Source: JAICLV01 sp036380925
Lineage (GTDB): Bacteria; Actinomycetota; Actinomycetes; Acidothermales; Acidothermaceae
Direction of reading: 5' to 3'
Assembly (NCBI GenBank): GCA_036380925.1
Contig: DASVDW010000168.1
Coordinates: 1 to 45,472 of the forward strand
DNA: 45,472 nt
A program made the position numbers and the translations under genes. Below the pieces are notes generated by a model, which searched no databases, had not been told where the DNA came from, and was given only the letters and a program-made list of their open reading frames with translations. Shown here in pieces: positions 33,161-40,617 of the stretch. Numbering within the stretch: the first letter of the stretch is position 1; each line of letters begins with the position of its first letter.

Positions 33161-33988
33161 CTACCGGTCCCTTGTGCTTCTACTCCACGGCGTCAGCCAC
33201 TTCTCAAACGCCTTCAGACCAGCCGCGGAAAACGACGCCAGCAAGGTGACGATGACGAGGAGCGCGAGAAACTTCGGCAGGTCGCGGTTGTACGCGAGCC
33301 CAAGCATGATTTGGCCGAAGTCGCGCGCGATCCACAGCTCGGCGAGGATCATGCCGCCGAACGCGTTCGCAAGGCCGATGCGGATGCCGGCGATCGCAAA
33401 CGGCAGCGCCGACGGCAAGGTGATCGTGGCGGCGCGGCGCCAGCGGGAGGCGCCGAACGCCCTGCCCATGGCGACCAGTTGCGGGTCGACGTCCCGGACG
33501 CCCGCCGCGGTGTTCAAGATGATGAAGAACACGGCGAACAAGAAGACGACCGACACCCGATACGCCAGGCCGAAGCCAAAAACGATGATCAGCAGTGGGA
33601 GCACCGCGATCAGGGAGGTGACGAACATTCCCTTGACGTAGAAGCCGAGCACGTAGTCGACAAGCCGAGACGCCCCCATGGCGACACCGAGCGGAATGCC
33701 GACGACGATGGAGAGCGCGAAGCCGATCACCATCTGCACAAGGGCGCTGGCCATCGTGGTCAACGAGCCGTCGCGACCGAGATCGATGGCACCACCGATG
33801 ATCGCCTGCAACGTCGGAAGATAGAACGGCCCCACGATGTACGCGACGACTTGATACACCGCGGCGAGAAAGCTCCAGACCACCAGTCGTCGAAACCACC
33901 TGCGGCCGGCAAGCGACTTGAGCCACGTGCGGCCCGGGGATGGCGCACTCTCCACCAACGGTCCGGCGGTGTCCGTTGAGATACTCAT
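33161..33988 (-). CDS. ABC transporter permease (NitT/TauT/Ssu type), first
   Basis: A 275-residue permease, paralogous to the one following it, with about six hydrophobic segments and the EAA loop GRAFGASRWRRAATITLPSALPFAIAG. The N-terminal 30 residues are cytosolic. An in-frame TTG lies four codons upstream, but the ATG at 33988 has a GGCGAG site. Having two different permease genes is common in this importer class. It follows the ATPase gene by 31 bases. Confidence 0.92.
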   Translation of the reverse strand: MSISTDTAGPLVESAPSPGRTWLKSLAGRRWFRRLVVWSFLAAVYQVVAYIVGPFYLPTLQAIIGGAIDLGRDGSLTTMASALVQMVIGFALSIVVGIPLGVAMGASRLVDYVLGFYVKGMFVTSLIAVLPLLIIVFGFGLAYRVSVVFLFAVFFIILNTAAGVRDVDPQLVAMGRAFGASRWRRAATITLPSALPFAIAGIRIGLANAFGGMILAELWIARDFGQIMLGLAYNRDLPKFLALLVIVTLLASFSAAGLKAFEKWLTPWSRSTRDR

Positions 33989-34019
33989 CGATCTCGCCAA
34001 TACACGTTGCCTTGAACAA

Positions 34020-34889
34020 TCACTCGAACGCGCCCGCCGGACGGGTATGCCGGAGCGCGTCGAGCAGCCGTCGCACGAGGGCCGCGAACTCGGCGGAGCC
34101 TCTGATGTCGAAGTTCCGCGGCCTTGGGAAGTCGACCGTGACCGTGTCGATGATCTCCCCCGGGCTCTTGCTCATGACGAGGACGACGTCCGAGAGGAAG
34201 ATCGCCTCATCGACGTCGTGCGTGATGAAGACGACCGATTTCTCATCGAGCAGCCAGATCCGCTCGAGCTCCTCTTGGAGCACGAGTTTCGTCTGCGCGT
34301 CGACAGCGGCAAAGGGCTCGTCCATCAGGAGCATCGCCGGGTCGATGGCCAGGGCGCGCGCCAGCCCGACCCGCTGCTGCATGCCGCCGGACAGCTGGCT
34401 TGGATAGAAGTCGGCGAAGTCGGCGAGACCCACCGTGTCGAGCAACGCCTTGGCCCGCTTCGTCTTCTCGGCGCCGCGAATGCCAAGAGACTCGAGGCCG
34501 AATCCCACGTTGCCGATCGCGGTGCGCCACGGCAAGAGATTAGGTGACTGGAAGACCAGTCCACGGTCCAGACCAGGGCCGCGCACAGGTCGTCCGCCGA
34601 TGAGGATCTCGCCACTGTCGGCGGTCTGCAGGCCGTCGATGAGGCGCAGCAGCGTGGACTTGCCACAGCCGCTCGGCCCCACGATGGAGAGGAACGTGCC
34701 TGGCTTCATCGTGAAGCTGACATCCTTCAGCGCCTGCATCCTCGCCGACTTGTTACGGGCGTGCGTGAAGGTTTTGTTGACATTCCGGACCTCGAGAAAA
34801 GCACTGCCGTCCGAGGGTGTGGGTGTGTGATTTGGCTCAGGCAACTCGAGTCCTCGATGATTGACCACGCTTGGCAAATGGGCTGCCAC
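34020..34889 (-). CDS. ABC transporter ATP-binding protein (NitT/TauT type)
   Basis: A 289-residue ATPase that powers the importer. All motifs are intact: Walker A GPSGCGKST, Q-loop VFQSPNLLPW, signature LSGGMQQRVGLARAL, Walker B AMLLMDEPF, D-loop AVDAQT and the H-loop FITHDVDEA. The GTG start follows the stop codon of the binding-protein gene without any gap, so the two are coupled. The first 30 residues are outside the family core. Confidence 0.95.
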   Translation of the reverse strand: MAAHLPSVVNHRGLELPEPNHTPTPSDGSAFLEVRNVNKTFTHARNKSARMQALKDVSFTMKPGTFLSIVGPSGCGKSTLLRLIDGLQTADSGEILIGGRPVRGPGLDRGLVFQSPNLLPWRTAIGNVGFGLESLGIRGAEKTKRAKALLDTVGLADFADFYPSQLSGGMQQRVGLARALAIDPAMLLMDEPFAAVDAQTKLVLQEELERIWLLDEKSVVFITHDVDEAIFLSDVVLVMSKSPGEIIDTVTVDFPRPRNFDIRGSAEFAALVRRLLDALRHTRPAGAFE

Positions 34890-36011
34890 TTATGCAAGCA
34901 GTTTCAGCGCGGCGTCGGCCGCCCGGGTGTCGATGACCTTGTCGACGGTGAGCACCCCTTCCTCGAGAGTGGTCTCCTTGACGCCAAGGTCGATCATGTT
35001 CTGAATCCGCTCAGGCTCCATCGCGTTCGTCGTGGTCGGCCAGAAGTCGTACTTGTGGACGAGTTCCCACATCGACTTCAAGTCGTCGTCCTTCGGCGGC
35101 TTCTTGATGAGCTGCTTGCAGGCGCTGACGAAGGTTTCCTCGTTGTTCTTCAGCTCGCGCGAGCCCTTGATGAGGGCGGCCGCGAACGCCGTGGCGGTCT
35201 CCTGGTTTTCGTCCAGCCACTTCTCCGGGGCCATCCAGCATTGCTTGATGAACTTGCCCGGCGCCTCGTACATGTTGGCGAGCGCGTGCACCTTCTTGCC
35301 GGTGGCCGCGACCTGGTCGAGTTGAGCTTGGTGAATGACGGTCACCTGCACCTGGCCGGCCGCCAACGCGCTCGTGCGCTCGCCGGATGACTCGATGGTT
35401 TGGACGTTCTTGAGGTCGTCAACGACAAACCCGGCGTTCATCCCGACCAGAATCTGATCCATCGCGGTCTTGGCCGTGTTGCTGTCGACGCCGATGACCG
35501 GGTTCTTCGTCTTGAGGTCTGCGACGCTCGTGATGTCCTCCGTCGCGGCGATGACGGTGTCGTCGACCAGCAGGTACGGAAGGAAGATCTTGAACGGTGA
35601 GCCCTGTGCGATGGCCGACATGCAGGTGACCGCGCCGGTGCTGACGATCTGCAGCTTCCCACCGAGGACCGTCTGGATCGCGGCTGAGCCTGACTGGAAC
35701 TGGACATTGTCGTCTTTGCTGAAGTCGAGCCCGAAGTCTTTGCCGTACAAGACCGGCCCCGCGATCACGTTGACGTAGGCGTCAAGGATGGACGAGCCGT
35801 TCGCGGCCTTGATCTTCCCCACCGCCCCGCTAGCGGCTGCGCTCGCCGGGCCGCTCGCCGGGCTCTTCCCCGGGCCGCTCGCCGGGCCCCCCGATGCCGG
35901 GGAGGCGCTTTTTGAGTCACTGCTGCATGATGCCAGGAGGCTGGCAAAGGGAATTGCCGCGGCGGTGACCCCCGCTGCACGCAGGAATTGCCGGCGACCG
36001 ATCTCGCTCAT
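34890..36011 (-). CDS. Lipoprotein substrate-binding protein of the NitT/TauT-type importer
   Basis: A 373-residue NMT1/SsuA-like binding protein. The N-terminus has a twin-arginine motif (RRQFLRAAG) and a lipobox ending LLASC, so it is probably Tat-exported and lipid-anchored outside the membrane. A linker repeating PASGP/KSPASG (about residues 37-62) precedes the binding domain. SSILDAYVNVIAGPVLYGKDFG and TVLGGKLQIVSTG fit the family, which binds small organic anions, amines, nitriles or sulfonates. It heads the importer genes and has its own upstream region of 172 bases. The ATG has an AGAGGA site eight bases before it. Confidence 0.93.
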   Translation of the reverse strand: MSEIGRRQFLRAAGVTAAAIPFASLLASCSSDSKSASPASGGPASGPGKSPASGPASAAASGAVGKIKAANGSSILDAYVNVIAGPVLYGKDFGLDFSKDDNVQFQSGSAAIQTVLGGKLQIVSTGAVTCMSAIAQGSPFKIFLPYLLVDDTVIAATEDITSVADLKTKNPVIGVDSNTAKTAMDQILVGMNAGFVVDDLKNVQTIESSGERTSALAAGQVQVTVIHQAQLDQVAATGKKVHALANMYEAPGKFIKQCWMAPEKWLDENQETATAFAAALIKGSRELKNNEETFVSACKQLIKKPPKDDDLKSMWELVHKYDFWPTTTNAMEPERIQNMIDLGVKETTLEEGVLTVDKVIDTRAADAALKLLA

Positions 36012-36048
36012 GCCAAGGTCCTCTCAGGAATGGTCCGGCGTAAGTAAT

Positions 36049-36063
36049 GGGATACTGCATCCA
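36049..36063. promoter_or_regulatory. GGATAC-N-GTATCC-like palindrome upstream of the importer (site 3)
   Basis: GGGATACTGCATCCA is palindromic about a central T, with 12 of the 14 arm bases fitting TGGATAC-N-GTATCCA. It lies 38 bases before the binding-protein start and overlaps a possible -10 box (CAGTAT), a repressor-like position. It is related to the sites at 28783, 29883 and 39214. Confidence 0.45.
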
Positions 36064-36081
36064 CTTAGCAGGACAAGTCAA
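36052..36081 (-). promoter_or_regulatory. Putative promoter of the importer genes
   Basis: On the minus strand a TTGACT box (36081-36076) precedes a weak CAGTAT box (36057-36052) by 18 bases. It lies 41-70 bases before the binding-protein start codon. The -10 box is poor, so this is a tentative call. Confidence 0.3.
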
Positions 36082-36183
36082 GGCCTTGCACCGAGATTGT
36101 GATCGGCTCGGATCACGACTGTGCAACGCCGCGCGGGCCGCCACACCAATCCATCGTTCGTCGGCGGGTGAGCTGCCCACACG

Positions 36184-37938
36184 TCACTTCGGACTGGTGC
36201 GGACGTGCACCACGGCCACGGCGCCGTCCAGCACCTGATTCCTCGCCTCAGCGAGATTCTTCGCCAAATCGTCAGGCTCCGTGATCGGGCCGGTGGCCCA
36301 GCAGCCGTATGAGCGAGCCAAGTCGGCGATGTCCACCGGCGGGTCGCTTATCCGCATCCCGATCCAAGAGTTCTCAACGGGTCGACCCCTGTGAAGGGCG
36401 ACGGCACGCTGGTGTTCCTCGTCGTTGTAGAGGGTTCCGTTGTCGTTGACCACCATGAGCATCGGAATTTCGTAGTGAACAGCGGTCCACAACGCCCCAG
36501 CCGCCATCAAGAAATCACCATCGCCGACGATGCCCACTGGGAACCGTCCCGCGTCACGTGCGGCGATGGCTCCGCCCACCATCGCGCCCGGCCCGTACCC
36601 GACGCCGCCACCGCCGGAGTCGCCGACGTAATCCCCGATCCCGCGGAACTGCCAGACGCCTTCCGGCCAGCTGCGGGTGTTTCGCAGCAGCAGCAGCCAA
36701 TCGAGGTCCTGAACGCAATTCCAGACCTCGGAGACCAACCGCGCCGGAGCGACCGGCTGCTGCGTCCACCGCTCCTGCACCGAGCGGCGGTGCCGTTCAC
36801 GCAGCGCGGCCGACCTTTGCCGCACCGCCGCCGCCCGCCGTTGCGCGTCGGCGGCTGAAACCTGCCCCCTCACCGCCTCCAGCAGCGCCGACGTCGCCGC
36901 GGTGTGATCCCCCACCAGTTGCACGTCCGCGGCGCGCGGAGGCCCGCCCTCATTTGACCAGGCTCGAAGACCGAGATCGCCGAACGAGATGTCAATCACC
37001 GACCGTTGCTTCCCGCGCTTGGGCGGGACGCCGATCCGATCTTTGAGAACGCCCGCTAGATCTCCGACGCCGATCGCCAAGATGACATCGGCATCGTCGA
37101 GCAACCCGATGTCGCCGTTGCAGTTGTGCTCATGAGCGGTCGGGAAGCAAACCGTGTTTCGCTCGTCTTGGTAGGCGGCGCCTAACGCCTCGACGAGCTC
37201 AACCAAGGGACGCGCGAGCTGCGGGTCTCGAGCGGTGCGGCCCGCCACGACAACGACCGATTTCGCCGAAGCCAGCATGTCGGCCGCACGGGCGACGAGT
37301 TCTGGGTCGGGCTGCAGGCGTGGTACGAGCGGTGGCATGGTCCAGTCGCTTTGTGCCGCGTCTGGCCCGAGTTCGGCTTCCTGAGCCTCGGCGTCGAGAG
37401 AGACATAGGTCGGCCCTGCGGGCCCGGTGTGCGCGATGGCGTGCGCCCGGGACAGATACGCGGAGAACGACTCTGGCGTGGCCGCTTCTGCATCCCACTT
37501 CACATAGTCCCGGACAAATCCGCCCTGCGTGTTGGCCGAATGCAGCCAATCGATTGGGCGGCGCACCAATGGGTTGGCCGGCCCGCTCCCGCCGATCAAC
37601 AAGATGGGCGCCACGTCGCAGGCTGCGTTGTATATCGCCATGCTGGCGTGCATAAGGCCGACGAGGTCGTGGACGGCGGCAGCGGCCGGCCTCCCGCTAG
37701 CCTTCGCGTATCCATGCGCGAGCGAAACCGCGATCTCCTCATGCAAGCAAAGCAGGAGCTGGGGAGCCGTGTTGCCCCCGTAGTTGACGATGGAGTCGTG
37801 GAATCCTCGAAAGCTGGAGCCGGGGTTCATCGGCAGGTACCGATACCCGAGTCGATTCAGCGCGTCTACCGCAAGATCTGACCCATACCGCGGGACGCGC
37901 TCCGCCGCGCCGGTGCCGGTGGGCTCCTCAATGGTCAA
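36184..37938 (-). CDS. ThDP-dependent decarboxylase, benzoylformate-decarboxylase-like
   Basis: A 584-residue thiamine-diphosphate enzyme. The N-terminal domain has NPGSS (serine about residue 41), CLHEEIAVSLAHGYAKASG with the cofactor glutamate (about residue 67), and a histidine in AAAVHDLVGLMHASM (about residue 90). This Ser/Glu/His set is the one used by benzoylformate decarboxylase rather than acetolactate synthase. The C-terminal ThDP/Mg site is VGDGDFLMAAGALWTAV with LMVVNDNGT. It should decarboxylate an (aryl) 2-oxoacid to an aldehyde. The TTG at 37938 was chosen for its AAGGAG site five bases upstream; an in-frame ATG lies 29 codons further out. It follows the F420 enzyme gene by 120 bases. 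Confidence 0.88.
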   Translation of the reverse strand: MTIEEPTGTGAAERVPRYGSDLAVDALNRLGYRYLPMNPGSSFRGFHDSIVNYGGNTAPQLLLCLHEEIAVSLAHGYAKASGRPAAAAVHDLVGLMHASMAIYNAACDVAPILLIGGSGPANPLVRRPIDWLHSANTQGGFVRDYVKWDAEAATPESFSAYLSRAHAIAHTGPAGPTYVSLDAEAQEAELGPDAAQSDWTMPPLVPRLQPDPELVARAADMLASAKSVVVVAGRTARDPQLARPLVELVEALGAAYQDERNTVCFPTAHEHNCNGDIGLLDDADVILAIGVGDLAGVLKDRIGVPPKRGKQRSVIDISFGDLGLRAWSNEGGPPRAADVQLVGDHTAATSALLEAVRGQVSAADAQRRAAAVRQRSAALRERHRRSVQERWTQQPVAPARLVSEVWNCVQDLDWLLLLRNTRSWPEGVWQFRGIGDYVGDSGGGGVGYGPGAMVGGAIAARDAGRFPVGIVGDGDFLMAAGALWTAVHYEIPMLMVVNDNGTLYNDEEHQRAVALHRGRPVENSWIGMRISDPPVDIADLARSYGCWATGPITEPDDLAKNLAEARNQVLDGAVAVVHVRTSPK

Positions 37939-38058
37939 CGTGGCTCCTTCTTCCGCCTGAGCGCCGCGCACCGCCAGACTGACGGCACGGCCAACGCAAG
38001 CGCCGCAGCGCGGCGCCCGCATCATCCGTCGTTCGAGTGCCCGACCGGCGTGGATTGA

Positions 38059-39048
38059 CTAGCGAGTGAGACGGGGCAGGACGTCGCGTCCGAACGCCTC
38101 GATCCATTCCTTCTGGTTGCGGCCGACGTTGTGCAGGTACACCCGATCCACGCCCAAGTCGAGGAACTTCTGGATCTCCTCGCGGTGTGCGTCGAGGTCA
38201 GAGGAGATGAGCATCCGACCGTCGAAATCCTCAGGCCGGACCAGCTTTGCCATCTGCTCGAAGTCGAAGGGGGAGCGGATGTCTTGCTTCGGGAACTTCA
38301 TGCCGCCGTTCGGCCACTCAGTGACGGCGTTGGCAAGGGCTTCTTCGTCGGTTGGCGCCCATGACAGATGCAGCTGCAGGATCTTTGGCATCGCGGAGGG
38401 ATCTTTGCCGGCCTCTCGCGCTCCTTCGTCGAATTTCGCCAACAGGCCGGAAATCTTGTCGACCGTCGCGCCGGGCGTGATGATGCCGTCGCACGTCTTC
38501 CCCGTGCGCTTCGCGGTGATGGGGCCCGACGTCGCGATATAGATCGGCGGGGGCGCGGCCGGCATCGTCCATAACCGGGAGGTCTCCAACGTGAAGTATT
38601 GGCCGCTGTGCTTGACGTCCTTGCCCGTGAACAACTTCTGGATGATCTCGATGGCCTCCCACATCCGCTTCAAACGCTCAGCGGGTTCCGGCCAATAGCC
38701 ACCGACGACATGCTCGTTGAGAGCCTCGCCAGAACCCAGACCGAGCCAGAACCGGCCGGGATACATGGCCTCGAGCGTGGCCGACGCCTGCGCGACCATC
38801 GCGGGATGGAAACGGAACGACGGGCACGTGACCCCGGGCCCCATGTCGCCCTCGGTGCGCTCGCCCAGCGCCGTGAGCACGTTCCACACGAAGGCGGCCT
38901 GGCCTTGTTGTGGCACCCACGGCTGGAAGTGGTCGGCCGCCATGACGCCCGTGAAACCGGACCGCTCGGCGAGCGCGGACAGTTCCACCACCTCGGTGGG
39001 ATGGAACTGCTCCAGCATGGCGGCATATCCGATGTGCGCGCGACTCAC
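38059..39048 (-). CDS. F420-dependent oxidoreductase, FGD-like luciferase family
   Basis: A 329-residue luciferase-fold enzyme of the group that includes F420-dependent glucose-6-phosphate dehydrogenase. IGYAAMLEQFHPTEVVEL, AADHFQPWVPQQGQAAFVW, the GERTEGDMGPG turn and WLGLGSGEALNEH are the FGD-type landmarks; the His in DHFQPW is the catalytic one in FGD. F420 use is therefore likely, and fbiD lies 12 kb away. The true substrate is open; in this locus it may reduce or dehydrogenate a pathway intermediate. The GTG at 39048 fits a GGAGGAG site five bases upstream; a GTG four codons earlier is less likely. Confidence 0.9.
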   Translation of the reverse strand: MSRAHIGYAAMLEQFHPTEVVELSALAERSGFTGVMAADHFQPWVPQQGQAAFVWNVLTALGERTEGDMGPGVTCPSFRFHPAMVAQASATLEAMYPGRFWLGLGSGEALNEHVVGGYWPEPAERLKRMWEAIEIIQKLFTGKDVKHSGQYFTLETSRLWTMPAAPPPIYIATSGPITAKRTGKTCDGIITPGATVDKISGLLAKFDEGAREAGKDPSAMPKILQLHLSWAPTDEEALANAVTEWPNGGMKFPKQDIRSPFDFEQMAKLVRPEDFDGRMLISSDLDAHREEIQKFLDLGVDRVYLHNVGRNQKEWIEAFGRDVLPRLTR

Positions 39049-39213
39049 GTGCTCCTCCACGGGCCCTACGACGGGCTCAGTTTGCGGCGCCGCCGACCGA
39101 AGCCGGGACGCTTGATCTCACCAACAGCAGCGTCGACCACTCAACACCTGCGGCGCACCGATACCCGCGGAGCACCGTTCCCAGCGCCACGCCATCTCGG
39201 TCAAGCCAGTGGG

Positions 39214-39226
39214 TGGATTGTATCCA
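39214..39226. promoter_or_regulatory. GGAT-type palindrome upstream of the F420 enzyme gene (site 4)
   Basis: TGGATTGTATCCA has perfectly inverted arms TGGAT and ATCCA around TGT. A second symmetry, GATTG/CAATC, overlaps it. It covers the -10 box of the predicted minus-strand promoter. It is two bases shorter than the palindromes at 29883 and 36049, so membership in the same family is uncertain. Confidence 0.4.
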
Positions 39227-39247
39227 ATCTTCGGTGGGCGCTGTCAA
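39217..39247 (-). promoter_or_regulatory. Promoter upstream of the F420 enzyme gene
   Basis: On the minus strand a consensus TTGACA (39247-39242) is followed after 19 bases by TACAAT (39222-39217). It overlaps the stop of the preceding gene and would start RNA near 39210, leaving a leader of about 160 bases. It could allow separate expression of the lower half of the locus. Confidence 0.45.
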
Positions 39248-40593
39248 CGGCTCCGGCCGTATATCCAGCGACCAGGGTCTTGCGCGTAGTCGGCGTACTC
39301 CCCGGGAGAGTTGATGCCTGGGATCGCAGGCGCCCAATCGTCACGCAACAGCTCGTCGGGATCCCCGAATTTGGCGGCGCAGTCCCGAACTTCGGGGTCG
39401 TCGTATGCCGCGAGCCGGCCATTTTCGATCACCGGGACGCCCTTGCCGTCGGGCGCCTGCACGGTGAGCGTCGGAAAGAGCAGGTGCACGTGCAGGTGGC
39501 CGTACAGCAGGCCCTGATCCCCCGCCCAGGTCTCCTCGGCAGACCGCCATCTGGTGCCCAGCCCGCAGTGGATGACTCCCGCCCGACGGCGTTCCCACTC
39601 GAACCCATCCGAAGACAGGTACTCGATGTTGCTGGGCCGGCTGATCTTGGGGTTGGTGCCGATCGCGAGTTCCCATAGCCAGAAGAGGCCCGGACCAGGG
39701 AAGCAGGGATACTGCGTCGCGGCGCTTTCCTCGTCCAATTCGCGCCACGCCTCGCCGTACTCTCCACCACCGGTGATGGAAACCGCCTTTGCCTTCTCGA
39801 TCTGCAACTCGATGCGCGGAAAAGCCTTGCCGTAGTGGCTCATCGTGCCGGCGATCACCCCGGTTGTGTCGTCGTCCCCGCCGACCGGCGTCGGGGGGTG
39901 GGCCATCAGGTGCCCCCACTTGGGCTTCATCCCGTAATCGTGTCTTCCGTCGAAAAACGGCGTCTCCAGAATCGTCATCGAGAGCTGCGTGCCTTCGGGG
40001 TCCGACAGCTCGATGCGGCCACCGATGTTGTCGGTGATCCGGCTCCACGTCTTCTCGTTGATGAGTTTGTGCAACTCCCGCGGAAACGTGTTCGCCGGGC
40101 TGAGGAAGTGTTCTTTCGTCGTCCAGGGAAACGCTTCGTAACGGCCAGTGCTCTTCGGCACAGGCCCAGCGGCGCCGTGAATGAGCAGGTCGTATCCGCG
40201 CGCCGCGGCCAGCTCTTCAATCCACGGCGCGCGGTCACCGCGGCGTAGCCGCACGTGATATGGCTCGCGCCGCATCATCATGGTTATCTCGTCGCGCGGT
40301 TCGAACACCCGGTCAGGTTCGTCGTCCATCACGATCGTGTCGACGCGCGCGCCGGCGTCGTAGAACGCTCGAACGACCGCGTCGAGCACTTCCGGGTCCA
40401 CGATCCGTGGGACCGCGATGAGCACCTTGTCGCCGCGCTTGGTGTCCCCGTAACCGATGAAGCCCGCCGCGGATCGGCGCACCTCGGGTGACGCGACCAC
40501 GTGGTGCGCAACGGTCCGCAAGTCGGTCACATTCACGACGCGGACGCCGGCGCCCCGGCGTCCACCGCTGATCGAGTGCTCGTCACCGCACAT
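39244..40593 (-). CDS. M29/NicX-like metalloenzyme
   Basis: A 449-residue protein. The N-terminal half has the aminopeptidase M29 pattern (GDKVLIAVPRIVDPEVLDAV, then AGARVDTIVMDDEP, and GRIELSDPEGTQLSM at 193-206). The C-terminal half resembles 2,5-dihydroxypyridine dioxygenase NicX, an M29-fold iron enzyme: IEKAKAVSITGGGEYGEAW (265-283), GVIHCGLG with His342, and GHLHVHLLFP with His366, His368 and His370. NicX has an HLD motif for iron where this protein has HVH, so its metal site would differ. Ring cleavage or hydrolysis are both possible; I infer a catabolic role from the neighbours. The ATG has a GGAG site. It lies 24 bases after the YtcJ-type gene. Confidence 0.72.
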   Translation of the reverse strand: MCGDEHSISGGRRGAGVRVVNVTDLRTVAHHVVASPEVRRSAAGFIGYGDTKRGDKVLIAVPRIVDPEVLDAVVRAFYDAGARVDTIVMDDEPDRVFEPRDEITMMMRREPYHVRLRRGDRAPWIEELAAARGYDLLIHGAAGPVPKSTGRYEAFPWTTKEHFLSPANTFPRELHKLINEKTWSRITDNIGGRIELSDPEGTQLSMTILETPFFDGRHDYGMKPKWGHLMAHPPTPVGGDDDTTGVIAGTMSHYGKAFPRIELQIEKAKAVSITGGGEYGEAWRELDEESAATQYPCFPGPGLFWLWELAIGTNPKISRPSNIEYLSSDGFEWERRRAGVIHCGLGTRWRSAEETWAGDQGLLYGHLHVHLLFPTLTVQAPDGKGVPVIENGRLAAYDDPEVRDCAAKFGDPDELLRDDWAPAIPGINSPGEYADYAQDPGRWIYGRSR

Positions 40594-40617
40594 TCGTAGC
40601 TCCGTTCATCGCAGGGC

